NCBI GenBank assembly: GCA_963843755.1
Contig: CAWJLS010000003.1
Span: 62,001 to 126,000, forward strand
DNA length: 64,000 nucleotides
Source of the DNA: CAWJLS01 sp963843755
GTDB taxonomy: Bacteria; Acidobacteriota; Thermoanaerobaculia; Multivoradales; DATKCC01
Reading direction: 5' to 3'
The notes beneath the pieces were generated by a model. It made no database searches and was not told the origin of the DNA. It was given only the letters and a program-made list of their open reading frames with translations. The position numbers and the translations under genes are program-made. This document shows positions 48,160 to 58,334 of this stretch, in pieces. The number at the start of each line of letters is the position of its first letter. The stretch's first letter is position 1.

Positions 48160-48659
48160 ACGACTTCCCGCAGTCTACTCACCGCCCAGCCGCCCATGGT
48201 CCAGTGATCCCACTGACCGACGTGTTCCTCGCCGACGGTCCGTGCGCCCCGAGCCTCTTGGCCGAACCCCTCGGCGAGGCAAGCTTCGTCAGCGGAGGGC
48301 CAGAGCCACCCCACTCCGAGGACTGGCTCGTCTTCCGCGAATCCTTCCTCGCCTACTTCGAGCCCGTGGCCCGGGCCACCCTCCGTGCCGCCGGCGACGC
48401 CCTCTACACCCGGCTGATCTCCGGCGACATGCCCCGCGAGAGCGAACCCTGGACCCACGCGCGCCTCCGCGCCGTCGCCCTCGACCTCCGCTTCCTCGCC
48501 CAGCTCCTCACCGAGCTCGCCGACGAGCCCGACCAGAGCGACTTCAGCGACCCCGAAGAGGTCCGCCTCCAGCGAGAGTGTCCGCTCTGGACCCAAGCGG
48601 CCCGCGAGATCGTGCTGGCGATCCAGGAGGCCCTGGGACCTGCGGGCGACCGCCCCTGA
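48156..48659 (+). CDS. hypothetical protein coupled to the SymE-like gene
   Basis: 167 residues; its ATG overlaps the SymE stop (ATGA). N-terminal third polar, C-terminal two thirds helical (SEDWLVFRESFLAYFEPVAR ATLRAAGDALYTRL; RLRAVALDLRFLAQLLTELA; CPLWTQAAREIVLAIQEAL). No signal peptide. Translational coupling suggests a role with the SymE-like protein, perhaps a partner or antidote. Not recognised. Confidence 0.6.
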   Translation: MNDFPQSTHRPAAHGPVIPLTDVFLADGPCAPSLLAEPLGEASFVSGGPEPPHSEDWLVFRESFLAYFEPVARATLRAAGDALYTRLISGDMPRESEPWTHARLRAVALDLRFLAQLLTELADEPDQSDFSDPEEVRLQRECPLWTQAAREIVLAIQEALGPAGDRP

Positions 48660-48722
48660 GAGCCCGCCCCCCAGACGGCACGCGGCGAGGATTTGGACCC
48701 AGGTCCGGGCTCCTCGCCGATC

Positions 48723-48769
48723 GGCAAGCTGGACCCGGACCTCACGCACGCTTCCGGGTCCAGCTTGCC
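48723..48769 (+). terminator. perfect 17-bp hairpin
   Basis: GGCAAGCTGGACCCGGA (48723-48739), 13-nt loop, TCCGGGTCCAGCTTGCC (48753-48769), 63 bp past the stop of the SymE operon. No T tract follows. Likely transcription end; the perfection of the stem could also mark a small RNA. Confidence 0.6.
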
Positions 48770-48909
48770 AGCTCATCTCCCGCGCCGGCGCCGACGAGCA
48801 GGCCGGTCACTCCAGCCGGCCCTCCCCCCGGAGAGAGCGCGCCGTGACCTACCCGAATTCTCGTGTTATCGTATTTCCGACCACTGAACGATTGACTCAA
48901 GGAGAATTC

Positions 48910-49617
48910 ATGCCCTTCACTTGGAAGAAGGCCCCGGGGGTGCTCTACGCCCTCCCCGCAGTCCTCGCTCTCGCGTGCGTCCTGAGCACATCATCGAGCG
49001 CCCAGGCCGCCGAGCCATCGGTCGCGTTCTCCGCCGACGGCATCGTTCAATCGAACAGCGGTGGATTCATGTTCCCGGACGGCACCCTCCAAGAAACCGC
49101 AGCCGGCGCCGCGACAACGCAAGACCTCCTCGACGCGATCCGCCATCAGAGCGTCAACCAAGGCATCTACGACAACCGAATTTCCGACTTCACCCACGAC
49201 CGGGCCTTCGTCGAGATCTGCTTCAAGGCCGGAACCATGAAGGTCGACGAAGACGACGCCGACACCAGCACCACCGGCGGCAACTGCGACCCCGGAGACG
49301 TCGGCTGGGTCATCGAGCGCACCGAGCGGACGACAGCCACCTGGACCGACGCCAAGGCAACCTGCCTCGAGATGGGCATGCGTCTCCCGGAGCCGTTCGA
49401 GTACCAACTGACCTGCGACAACGCGGCCATGATCGGAATCATCGACATGACCGACAACTACGAGTGGGCCTCGAACTCCTCGATTGCGAACTACTTGAAC
49501 CAGAACCGTTCCTTCGCCGCGACCCTCGGTGGAGGGTCATGCAACTACGGGTCAACAGGCGCAGTCGCCGGGATTGACGGCACCCGAACCTCAAAAGCCT
49601 ATCGTTGCGGCCTCTAG
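48910..49617 (+). CDS. secreted protein with FPDGT motif and Cys-rich C-terminal domain
   Basis: 235 residues from the ATG at 48910, AAGGAG six bases upstream. Signal peptide ...LPAVLALACVLSTSSSAQAA. GIVQSNSGGFMFPDGTLQET is a motif common in secreted proteins of environmental bacteria. The C-terminal half (WIERTERTTATWTDAKATCL, EMGMRLPEPFEYQLTCDNA, NYEWASNSS, SKAYRCGL) resembles the fold of formylglycine-generating-enzyme/C-type-lectin-like domains with paired Cys. Function unknown; probably binding. Preceded by GTGTTATCGTAT, a possible -10 region. Confidence 0.75.
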   Translation: MPFTWKKAPGVLYALPAVLALACVLSTSSSAQAAEPSVAFSADGIVQSNSGGFMFPDGTLQETAAGAATTQDLLDAIRHQSVNQGIYDNRISDFTHDRAFVEICFKAGTMKVDEDDADTSTTGGNCDPGDVGWVIERTERTTATWTDAKATCLEMGMRLPEPFEYQLTCDNAAMIGIIDMTDNYEWASNSSIANYLNQNRSFAATLGGGSCNYGSTGAVAGIDGTRTSKAYRCGL

Positions 49618-49988
49618 CACCGCGCGTTGGCGCGCCCGTCAGCTCTACCGCGTCCGGCCACCTTCTGGATACCGAGGGGGCCACCCCAGGGCGTGCCTCC
49701 CGGCCGCTGGCGCGTCCGGCGGTCGGGCTTCCCCTCCATCTCCTCGCTCCACCGCCTGGCTGACGCCCGGCGGCTCCACTGTGGGGATTCCGGTACGATC
49801 CCTCACGCGCGCCCGCCGCCTGCCGGCAGCGGGCTTGCCCCCTCCCAAGACGGTCGACAGCTCTCCACTCCGCGGCCGCCAGACCCCCACCCCGCTCCGC
49901 TCCGAACTGCCTCCTGACCTCGCCTGAGCCGAACAAGCTGACCGACGAAACCGCTGCCGGCAACTGCCCGAACCCGAGCCGTCCCACC
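49618..49988. other. non-coding stretch with a very degraded trailer-side element
   Basis: 371 bp. Around 49672-49795 there are fragments of the CRISPR trailer-side element (GAGGGGGCCACCCCAGGG, CCATCTCCTCG, TGTGGGGATTCC), with no repeat or leader. Otherwise nothing seen. Confidence 0.35.
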
Positions 49989-50408
49989 ATGAGCGACGCA
50001 ATCGACTTCATCGAAGCCCACGACGCCGAGATCGCCTCGATCGCCTTCTCACCCGATGGCCGCTGCACGATCGCCTTTTCTCACGTCGCCGTCTACTTCC
50101 CGACAGCGACAAAGCCCGGCGAAGACGAGGCCTTCGAGATCTGGAGCTACCCGGCTCGTCTGGTCGTCGACGGCGTCACGCAGCTCCGGTGCAACGGCTC
50201 GTTCACCGGTGAGCGCGTGATGGACGGTGAGATCTTCGCGCCGGAGGGCTCAGCCGTCGCCTGGGCGCGCCTTCGAGATCATTCGGCCGTGAAGCGCCTC
50301 GAGCTCCAGCTCTTCGGCGGGACCGAGATCGCCATCTCCTGTGAGGGTGCGCAGCTCACCCTGGGCGAGCGGGGCGAGTACCTCGAGAGGTGGTCAGGAC
50401 CGCTCTGA
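49989..50408 (+). CDS. hypothetical cytosolic protein
   Basis: 139 residues, ATG at 49989 (MSDAIDFIEAHDAEIASIAF). Predicted beta-rich: CTIAFSHVAVYFPTATKPGE, EAFEIWSYPARLVVDGVTQL, VKRLELQLFGGTEIAISCEG. No signal peptide. Looks like a small single-domain protein of the immunity/DUF type but matches nothing I can name. A GC hairpin at 50571-50598 (GGGGGCGC/GCGCCCCC) may be its terminator. Confidence 0.6.
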   Translation: MSDAIDFIEAHDAEIASIAFSPDGRCTIAFSHVAVYFPTATKPGEDEAFEIWSYPARLVVDGVTQLRCNGSFTGERVMDGEIFAPEGSAVAWARLRDHSAVKRLELQLFGGTEIAISCEGAQLTLGERGEYLERWSGPL

Positions 50409-50619
50409 GGTCCAGAGGAACGACCGCGAGAGAAGTTGTCGCCTTCCCTTGGCAGAGGATCCGAAGCTCCCCAGGCCTCGGAGGATATGTGAAGGTGCTG
50501 GCGCGGCCTCGCTTTGAGGCCGAGTGGGCGGCCAAGCCCGGCGAGGTTGCATAGCCCATCCGCCCAACCTGGGGGCGCTCGCCGAAGCGGGCGCCCCCTC
50601 CAGCCTCGCCGCGGTCCTC

Positions 50620-50783
50620 CCGCATGCCATGAACGGGGACTGGCTTCCTTCTCCACCTTGGGCATCGTCAGCTCGCCGAGGCGAGCCAATGGACCGGTTC
50701 GCTCGACATGGACCTCCACCCACCTGAGCCACTCGGCCAGCTCGCTCCCCGGCTCTATCCTCCCGGCCGCCTCCCGTAGAGCT
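50620..50783 (-). pseudogene. C-terminal fragment of the gene split by IS1380
   Basis: Minus strand reads ALREAAGRIEPGSELAEWLR WVEVHVERTGPLARLGEL, the expected C-terminal end of the coiled-coil protein whose upstream part lies at 52482-53370. The reading is cut at 50784 by the left end of the IS1380 element. The true stop position cannot be fixed. Confidence 0.6.
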
Positions 50784-50886
50784 CCTAGCCTGGATAATTC
50801 GTGAGGGAGGATGGCAGAAGGGGGTGGTCTGCGGTTAAACTCTAGTGTGTCTGGCACTTAGAGTGAATCAACCGAGGCCACCCCCG

Positions 50887-52248
50887 ATGACAGAGTGTAT
50901 CGCACCGATCCGCGTTTGCCGACCACGTCAGCTCCCCCTGCTGGTGGAGTTCGACGCTCCTGAGATCAGCTCCGACGCAGGCTGGGTCCTGCTGCGCCAG
51001 CTCGACGAGCGGCTGGGCGTGACGGCGGGGTTTGCGGCGTGCCTGCGAGATCAACGCAAGGCCGGCCGGGTCCGGCATAGTCGCTGTGAGCAAGTGCGGC
51101 AGCGGGTCTTCCAGATCGCCGCGGGGTATGAGGACTGCAACGACGCCGATCGGCTGCGGCAGGACCCACTGCTGAAGACGGTCTGCGAGCGGACGCCGCA
51201 CGATGCCGAAGGGCTGTCGTCGCAACCGACGCTGTCACGGTTGGAGAACAGTGCCGACGGGCCGACGTTGCGGCGCCTGCTGCGGCACCACGAGACGCGC
51301 TATGTCGCTTCCTTGCCGGTCGATCAGGAGGTGGTGATTCTGGACATCGACTCCACCGCCGATGCGACCTACGGCGCTCAGCAGCTCTCGTTCTTCAACG
51401 CCCACTACGATGAGCACATCTACCACCCTCTCCTGGTCTTCGATGGGGAGACCGGTGAGCTGATCACGGCTCGGCTACGGCCGGGCAACGCCGGGGCGAG
51501 CCGGGGTGCCGCCGGCATCCTGCGCCGTCTGATCCGCAAGATCCGCCGGCGTTGCCCGCAGGCGCAGATCGTGGTGCGCGGTGATGCCGGCTTCTGCGTG
51601 CCCAAGCTCCTGCGGGTTCTCGACCGACTCAACACCACGCTCGGCGGGGTCGACTATCTGCTGGGCATGGCCAAGAACTCCCGGCTGCTGCGCCAGCTCG
51701 AGACCACCCAGGAGCTGGCTCGCGAGGTGTCCAACCGACAGGGCGGCGAGACGGTGGCCCGCTTCACCAGCTTCGCCTATGCCGCCCGCTCGTGGAAGCG
51801 GACTCGACGCTTGATCGGCAAGGCCGAGCACTCCCGGCTCGGTGCCAATCCTCGCTTCGTCGTCACCTCGATCGAGGAGTTCGACCCCGAAACGCTCTAC
51901 CGGGCCTACGGACAGAGGGGCCGATGCGAGCTCTATATCAAGGACTTCAAGAATGCCCTCCAGGCCGACCGGCTCTCCTGCTCGGCCTTCCGCGCCAACT
52001 TCTTCCGGCTCCTGCTCCATGCCGCCGCCTATCAGCTCATGCAAGCCCTGCGTCGTGAGGTCGCCTCCGAGGCCCCCACGCTGGGCCGAGCGCAGTTCGA
52101 CACCCTGCGCCTGCGCTTGCTCAAGGTGGCTGCCCTGGTCCACCAGAACACCCGCCGCATCCGTATCCAGTTGCCCCGCGCCTACCCCCAGGCCGCGGCC
52201 TTCCGCAATCTCCTCGCCCACCTGAGTCGCGCACCCGCCCCCACCTGA
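50887..52248 (+). CDS. IS1380-family transposase
   Basis: 453 residues from the ATG at 50887 (MTECIAPIRVCRPRQLPLLV). EISSDAGWVLLRQLDERLGV is the family's N-terminal pattern. DDE residues expected in VVILDIDSTADATYGAQQLS (first Asp), IVVRGDAGFCVPKLLRVLDR (second) and near ELYIKDFKNALQADRLSCSA (Glu). No frameshift. The gene is followed by two 21-bp tandem repeats before the right end. Confidence 0.95.
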   Translation: MTECIAPIRVCRPRQLPLLVEFDAPEISSDAGWVLLRQLDERLGVTAGFAACLRDQRKAGRVRHSRCEQVRQRVFQIAAGYEDCNDADRLRQDPLLKTVCERTPHDAEGLSSQPTLSRLENSADGPTLRRLLRHHETRYVASLPVDQEVVILDIDSTADATYGAQQLSFFNAHYDEHIYHPLLVFDGETGELITARLRPGNAGASRGAAGILRRLIRKIRRRCPQAQIVVRGDAGFCVPKLLRVLDRLNTTLGGVDYLLGMAKNSRLLRQLETTQELAREVSNRQGGETVARFTSFAYAARSWKRTRRLIGKAEHSRLGANPRFVVTSIEEFDPETLYRAYGQRGRCELYIKDFKNALQADRLSCSAFRANFFRLLLHAAAYQLMQALRREVASEAPTLGRAQFDTLRLRLLKVAALVHQNTRRIRIQLPRAYPQAAAFRNLLAHLSRAPAPT

Positions 52249-52274
52249 CACGGAAGTCTCCGAGACCTTCCACC

Positions 52275-52316
52275 CGGCGAGACCTCGTCTCGTCTCGGCG
52301 AGACCTCGTCTCGTCC
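52275..52316. repeat. two 21-bp tandem repeats inside IS1380
   Basis: Two near-identical units beginning CGGCGAGACCTCGTCTCG, at 52275-52295 and 52296-52316. Each holds a GAGAC/GTCTC inverted pair, so each can fold. Between the transposase stop and the element end; possibly a transcription stop. Confidence 0.6.
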
Positions 52317-52481
52317 CGGCGCAAGCTCGCCCCGCGGCCGCTGAACTTGCTCCTTGGATCCCCGCTGTGGCGCCGCCACCGCCAGATCGAGCCGCAATCC
52401 AGGGGTTCACGTCCGCATACCGCCTCCCCCCGCGTACCCGACCTACGGCTGCGGCCAACGTCATGAATAGTTCAGGCTAGG

Positions 52482-53370
52482 GAGTGCCGAGCCTCTCGGT
52501 TCGCACGCCACGCTTCGACTTGCCGCGTCAGCTCATCGATCCGTGCCTGCTCCTCTCGCTCTCTCCGGGCTCTCTCCGCCGCCAGGCGCCGCTCGACTTC
52601 GCGTCGACGCGCTGCCTCTTCTTCTTCAAGCAGTACGACCCTCCTTCTCTCGGCCGCAGCAACCAACCCCACGATGAACCGATTGAGTCACGCTTCCACT
52701 CGCTGGCGCTTCCCGTCTGCCCATGTGCGCCGAAGCCGTCCCGCCCTCCGTGACAGGATGCGCAGTGCCAGCTCTCCGGTGGCTTCTCTCCTGCGTCTCG
52801 GATACGACCACGGGGAGCCCTTGGGCGGCGGGACTTCCACCTGCCGAAATCTCTCGTCCGGACGGATCGCGATGCCCGTTTCATCGATCTGCACCCGCGT
52901 CCCGTGCTCCCCCACCTGAGCTGAAAAGCCCCGCCTCTCCAAGGCCTTGATGAGCGTGTCCATGACTCGAAGGGCACGCAAATCGACTTCGAGTCGACCT
53001 CGACATCGAGTCGGGACGCCCCGCTGCCCCCTGAGCGAAGCGCCTTCCGTGTCTGACGAACCAACGGGTGGTATCGAGCAATTGTCTCGGGCACCGTGAT
53101 CTGGTTGTCGAGGCGCTCCTCGAGCTCTCGTCGCTGTTCGACGACTCCCTGCTCCTTCGAGGACTTCCGGGAGACCCACAGTTGCACCGAGGCGAGCTCT
53201 TCTTCGTCGACGCGGAGCCGAGGCAGCTTCTTCCGCGTGACCCTTCTGCCGGCCTCGAGCCTCTGCCAGTACCCCCTCCCGGGCAGGGGGATCCGGTGGC
53301 GGTTACAGAGCTTCGCAAGACCTCGGTCCGAGAGGCCGAGCCGCTTGTGCACCGAGAGGACCAGGTCGCC
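52482..53370 (-). pseudogene. conserved HTH/coiled-coil gene, frameshifted and truncated by IS1380
   Basis: Pieces in different frames spell one protein: VHKRLGLSDRGLAKLCNRHR IPLPGRGYWQRLEAGRRVTR (the SD-gLAK-C----IP-P-RGYW- pattern of a widespread hypothetical family); ARYHPLVRQTRKALR; MDTLIKALERRGFSAQVGEH GTRVQIDETGIAIRPDERFR; ATGELALRILSRRAGRLRRT WADGKRQRVEA; LLEEEEAARRREVERRLAAE RARREREEQARIDELTRQVE (coiled coil). At least two frameshifts (near 53000 and 52680) plus the IS at 52481. The tail lies at 50620-50783. Function of the family unknown. Confidence 0.8.
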
Positions 53371-53501
53371 GCCCGGCGACTCCCGAGGACGCGGACCGGG
53401 TCAGATCCCTGATCGACGCCGGGGCGTCCTCGGGCTGAGGCGGCAGGACGGTCTTCGTCCTTTGGGTGGTGCTCGAGATCCGCCGGACCGCCACAGATCG
53501 C

Positions 53502-53529
53502 TTGCCACCGCCCAACCATTTGTTATCCT
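53502..53529 (+). promoter_or_regulatory. promoter of the second ECF sigma gene
   Basis: TTGCCA (53502-53507), 16 bp, TATCCT (53524-53529): identical boxes and spacing to 43684-43711 upstream of the paralogous sigma gene, and close to 39234-39261. About 130 bp before the ATG. Confidence 0.65.
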
Positions 53530-53657
53530 TCGAAGGAAAATCTGGAGATCGACTGACCAGGAATGCAGGCCTGGGGCAGCCTGCTGCGGAGGCTTCTCGT
53601 CGCCGGTCCCCCTCTCACCGGCTTCCTCCTTTCGACCGACCGTCGAGCCTGACCGCG

Positions 53658-54209
53658 ATGGGCCGCAACGAACAGATCGTCCGCCTGGTCGAGGAGCTCG
53701 CTCCGCAGCTCCGGGGCATTCTGCGCCAGTTCCAGATCCCGCCAGCCGATCGTGACGACGTGCTGCAGGAGGCGCTGCTGTCGCTGGTTCGGCGCTGGGA
53801 CGAGGTCCAGCATCCGCAGTACTGGCTGGTGGGGACGGTGGTCAACCTCTGCCGGCTCTACTGGCGCGCCCGCCGGCGGCCGAGCGGCCGCTTCGTCCAG
53901 TCGGTGGACGACGAGACCCTCGAGGCCCTCGCGGGTACAATCCATCCCGTGCAGTCCGCGACCCCGCTCCGCCTCGCCCTCTCGCCGATCGTGGGCCGCC
54001 TCGACGACCGCGGCCGGAGGTTCCTGGTGGCGAACATGGCCGGCCACACGCCACGGGAGCTGGGCGAGCGCACCGGCTACGCCGCCGACACGGTGCGCGG
54101 CGTGCTGCGCCGGGCCCGCGCGACGATCCGCCGAGCCCTGACCGGCGACCAGGTGGACACCGCAGCCCGCCGTCCGATAGAACCGCCCGAACCCAGGAGC
54201 AGACCATGA
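53658..54209 (+). CDS. ECF-type RNA polymerase sigma factor
   Basis: 183 residues from the ATG at 53658 (MGRNEQIVRLVEELAPQLRG). Region 2 RQFQIPPADRDDVLQEALLS LVRRWDEVQHPQYWL; region 4 HTH MAGHTPRELGERTGYAADTV RGVLRRARATIRRAL. The in-frame extension upstream is Pro/Arg-rich and is rejected. Paralogue of 43806-44390 with the same promoter motif. Overlaps the YCII/DGPF gene (ATGA), a pairing often seen with ECF sigma factors. Confidence 0.88.
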   Translation: MGRNEQIVRLVEELAPQLRGILRQFQIPPADRDDVLQEALLSLVRRWDEVQHPQYWLVGTVVNLCRLYWRARRRPSGRFVQSVDDETLEALAGTIHPVQSATPLRLALSPIVGRLDDRGRRFLVANMAGHTPRELGERTGYAADTVRGVLRRARATIRRALTGDQVDTAARRPIEPPEPRSRP

Positions 54210-54592
54210 ACTACCTCTGCCTCGTCTACGCCGACGAGGAGATTCTCCACTCGATCCCCGACCAGGAGTGCGTCGCCTACGACACGGGGCTCCGCACGGA
54301 CGGCCGTTGCGTGGCGTCGGAAGCGCTCGAGCCGGTGGCGACCGCCAGAACCGTGCGGGTGCGGGACGACCAGGTCTCGGTCACCGACGGCCCGTTCGCC
54401 GAAACCAAGGAGCAGCTCGCCGGGTTCTACATGGTCGACGCGGAGTCGATGGACGAGGCGATCGAGATCGCCTCCCGGATTCCACCGGCGCGGGTCGGCA
54501 GCATCGAGGTGCGCCCGGTCCGGCCGATCCGTGAGACCGTGCGCGCCGCGGCGGAGGCCGCAGGAGCGGCCGGATCGAACGCCGCCGAGTGA
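54206..54592 (+). CDS. YCII/DGPF-domain protein
   Basis: 128 residues. MNYLCLVYADEEIL start, VTDGPFAETKEQLAGFYMVD (DGPF motif, full family signature) and SMDEAIEIASRIPPARVGSI EVRPV. Ferredoxin-like fold; function unclear, but these proteins are repeatedly encoded next to ECF sigma factors and may modulate them. ATG overlaps the sigma stop. C-terminal Ala-rich tail. Full length. Confidence 0.92.
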   Translation: MNYLCLVYADEEILHSIPDQECVAYDTGLRTDGRCVASEALEPVATARTVRVRDDQVSVTDGPFAETKEQLAGFYMVDAESMDEAIEIASRIPPARVGSIEVRPVRPIRETVRAAAEAAGAAGSNAAE

Positions 54593-54644
54593 GGCGGAGC
54601 GGCCCGCCGGCAGCGCGCAGGCGCCACCGGCGGGTCTCCCCCGA

Positions 54645-55979
<1,335 letters not shown>

Positions 55980-56223
55980 CTAGGAAGATCTCGTCTCTGC
56001 AGACGAACGAACGCCGTCGCGGCGTTCCGCCTGCGGGTACCGGCTGAGCTGTAGGGGAAAAACGGGAGACTTGCCGGGAGGCTGCCGTTCGGGCCGTGGG
56101 GCCTCGAGTAAGTGCACCCGGCAGGCCGTTGTGGGCAGCCGTCGTCCGGGGGAAGGGGGATCGTCTCATGGAACGCCGATCCTGGCAAGTCGGCCGAGCT
56201 ACAATTCCCGGCGGAGGTACCCC

Positions 56224-57609
56224 TTGATCAAGGTCAGAGCCAGAGTCAGAGCCCGTGCCAGAGCCAGAGCCGGCGCCCGCCCGTTCACCACGGTTCTTCT
56301 CTCCCTCGTCGTCGCCGGCCTCGCCTGTCTCGGCCCCGGCGCCGTCGCGTTCGCCCAGGCCGGCCGGAGCGCGACCGACGACCAGGCGGCGGTCACCGTC
56401 CTCGTGCCCGACCGCGTGTTCGACGGCGAGTCGCTCCACGACGGCTGGGTGGTCGTCGTCCAGGGCGACCGGATCGCCGCCGCCGGGCCCGCCGACTCGG
56501 TGGCGGTCCCGGGTTCCAGCGATCGGACCGGGCGGGTCGAGCGGATCGAGCTGCCCGGCACCACCCTCCTCCCCGGCCTGATCGAGGGTCACTCGCACCT
56601 CTTCCTCCACCCCTACGACGAGACCTCGTGGAACGACCAGGTGCTCAAGGAGCCGCTCGCCCTGCGAACGGCCCGGGCCACGGTCCACGCCCGCCGTACC
56701 CTGCTCGCCGGATTCACGTCGGAGCGGGATCTCGGTACTGAGGGTGCCGGCTACGCCGACGTCGGCCTCAAGCAGGCGATCGACGAGGGGATCATTCCGG
56801 GTCCGCGTCTCCAGGTGGCCACCCGGGCGATCGTCGCCACCGGCAGCTACGGCCCCAAGGGGTTCGATCCGCGGTTCGAGCCGATCCTCGGCGCCGAGCC
56901 GGCCGACGGCTGGGACGACCTGGTGCGGACGGTGCGCGACCAGATCGGCAAGGGGGCAGACGTGGTCAAGGTCTACGCCGACTACCGCTGGGGTGTGCAC
57001 GGCGAGGCGCGGCCGACCTTCCTCCAGGACGAGCTGGAGCGGGTCGTCGAGACCGCGGCCTCGAGCGGCCGGCCGACCGCGGCCCATGCCGCGACCGCCG
57101 AAGGGATGCGACGGGCGGTCCTGGCCGGCGTCGAGACGGTCGAGCACGGCACCGGCGGCACGCCGGAGGTCTTCCGCCTGATGGCCGAGCACGGGGTCGC
57201 GCTCTGCCCGACGCTCGCCGCCTCGGAGGCGATCGCGCGCTACCAGGGGTGGGACCCCACCGCGGGCGGACCGGAGCCGGAGCGGGTGCGCGAGAGTCGT
57301 GAGAGCTTCCGCGCGGCGCTGGCGGCCGGCGTCACCATCCTGATGGGAGGCGACGTGGGCGTCTTCACCCACGGCGAGAACGCCCGCGAGATGGAGCTGA
57401 TGGCCGCCTACGGCATGGCACCGCTCGACGTCCTCCGCTCGGCCACCTCGGTCAACGCGCGGGTCTTCCACATGGACGACCGGGGGCGGATCGAGCCCGG
57501 CCTGCTGGCGGACCTGGTGGCGGTCGGCGGCAACCCGGCCGAGGAGATCGCGGCGGTCCGGGACGTCGAGCTGGTGATGAAAGGCGGCGTGATCTATCGC
57601 CGTCCCTGA
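56224..57609 (+). CDS. secreted amidohydrolase (imidazolonepropionase-like)
   Basis: 461 residues from the TTG at 56224, chosen for the GGAGG seven bases upstream. N-terminus MIKVRARVRARARARAGARP FTTVLLSLVVAGLACLGP is an unusually basic signal peptide encoded by AGAGCC/AGAGTC-type hexamers. The amidohydrolase TIM barrel has metal residues in LLPGLIEGHSHLF (HxH), VVKVYAD (Lys), TAAHAATAEG (His), VEHGTG (His) and ILMGGDVGVFTHGENA (Asp), and the final VNARVFHMDDRGRIEPGLLA DLV. Typical of exported Xaa-Pro or isoaspartyl dipeptidase-like amidohydrolases in this kind of bacterium. Substrate unknown. Confidence 0.9.
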   Translation: MIKVRARVRARARARAGARPFTTVLLSLVVAGLACLGPGAVAFAQAGRSATDDQAAVTVLVPDRVFDGESLHDGWVVVVQGDRIAAAGPADSVAVPGSSDRTGRVERIELPGTTLLPGLIEGHSHLFLHPYDETSWNDQVLKEPLALRTARATVHARRTLLAGFTSERDLGTEGAGYADVGLKQAIDEGIIPGPRLQVATRAIVATGSYGPKGFDPRFEPILGAEPADGWDDLVRTVRDQIGKGADVVKVYADYRWGVHGEARPTFLQDELERVVETAASSGRPTAAHAATAEGMRRAVLAGVETVEHGTGGTPEVFRLMAEHGVALCPTLAASEAIARYQGWDPTAGGPEPERVRESRESFRAALAAGVTILMGGDVGVFTHGENAREMELMAAYGMAPLDVLRSATSVNARVFHMDDRGRIEPGLLADLVAVGGNPAEEIAAVRDVELVMKGGVIYRRP

Positions 57610-57626
57610 GCGCAGGAGGGGCGCCG

Positions 57627-58298
57627 TCAGCTACTGAGCAGCTCCCCGATGGCGGCGTCGAAGAGCTCCTGGTCGTCCGCCGGCATTCCGACGATCTCGA
57701 CGCCGATCTCGGCGCGCGGGCGCCCCTCGGCGGGCTCGATCTGATGGACGTAGGCGGTCCGCAGCTCGGCATGGAGCACCCGGTTCCCGATCCGGAGCTC
57801 GGCCTCCAGCGGTTCGTCGGTCCCCGGCACGTACTCGCTCTCGATCAGCATGCCGGAGCGGCTGAGCTTGCGCACCAGGAACTCGGGGGTCGTCTCCAGC
57901 ACCAGCCCCTGCTCGTCGCGCAGGGTGAAGTGGCCGAACGCCTCGCGCTCGACGTGAGTGATGCCGCGATCGACGATCAGTCGGAGAACCTCCTCCGCCT
58001 GTTCGCTCATCACGTCCTCGAACTCGATCCCGGCTTCGTAAACCGGTGCCGCCTCGCCGCCCAGTCCCGGACCGGCCAGACGACAGCGCGCCACCGTGCC
58101 GGTGAGCGAAATCTCACGATCGCCGGCGACCAGCTTCAGGGTGTAGCTGCGCCCCGGGCTGAGCCAGCTCTCCGTGCGCAGCGCCATCCCCCGGACGCTG
58201 AGATTGAAGACCTCCCCTTCGAGCGTCGCCCGGAGGCGACCCCGGACATCGTCCACTTCGTAGCGGGGATGGCGGCGCTTGTCGGAGTCTGACGGCAC
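57627..58298 (-). CDS. PilZ-domain protein
   Basis: 223 residues, GTG at 58298. KRRHPRYEVDDVRGRLRATL EGEVFNLSVRGMALRTESWL is the PilZ c-di-GMP-binding pattern (RxxxR, then (D/N)xSxxG: NLSVRG). A second, partial PilZ-like repeat is in ETTPEFLVRKLSRSGMLIES. The C-terminus is acidic. Binds c-di-GMP to control motility or surface behaviour. Tandem with a paralogue 36 bp upstream. Confidence 0.9.
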   Translation of the reverse strand: MPSDSDKRRHPRYEVDDVRGRLRATLEGEVFNLSVRGMALRTESWLSPGRSYTLKLVAGDREISLTGTVARCRLAGPGLGGEAAPVYEAGIEFEDVMSEQAEEVLRLIVDRGITHVEREAFGHFTLRDEQGLVLETTPEFLVRKLSRSGMLIESEYVPGTDEPLEAELRIGNRVLHAELRTAYVHQIEPAEGRPRAEIGVEIVGMPADDQELFDAAIGELLSS

Positions 58299-58334
58299 GT
58301 TCCCATCATAGTACGGAGGAACGTGGCGCGCCGG

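Larger units (their letters stand above)
50784..52481 (+). mobile_element. IS1380-family element
   Basis: 1698 bp, the usual size. Ends: left CCTAGCCTGGATAATTCGTG, right (reverse complement) CCTAGCCTGAACTATTCATG, typical IS1380 termini. One intact transposase. No target duplication is obvious (left flank AGCT, right flank GAGT), so it may have decayed or flanking DNA may have been lost. The element lies inside a conserved gene read leftward. Confidence 0.9.

Noticed and set aside
49529..49927. 132-codon frame after the FPDGT protein
   Set aside because: Overlaps the end of that gene and then runs through a degraded repeat element; Pro/Ser/Arg-rich with no ribosome site.
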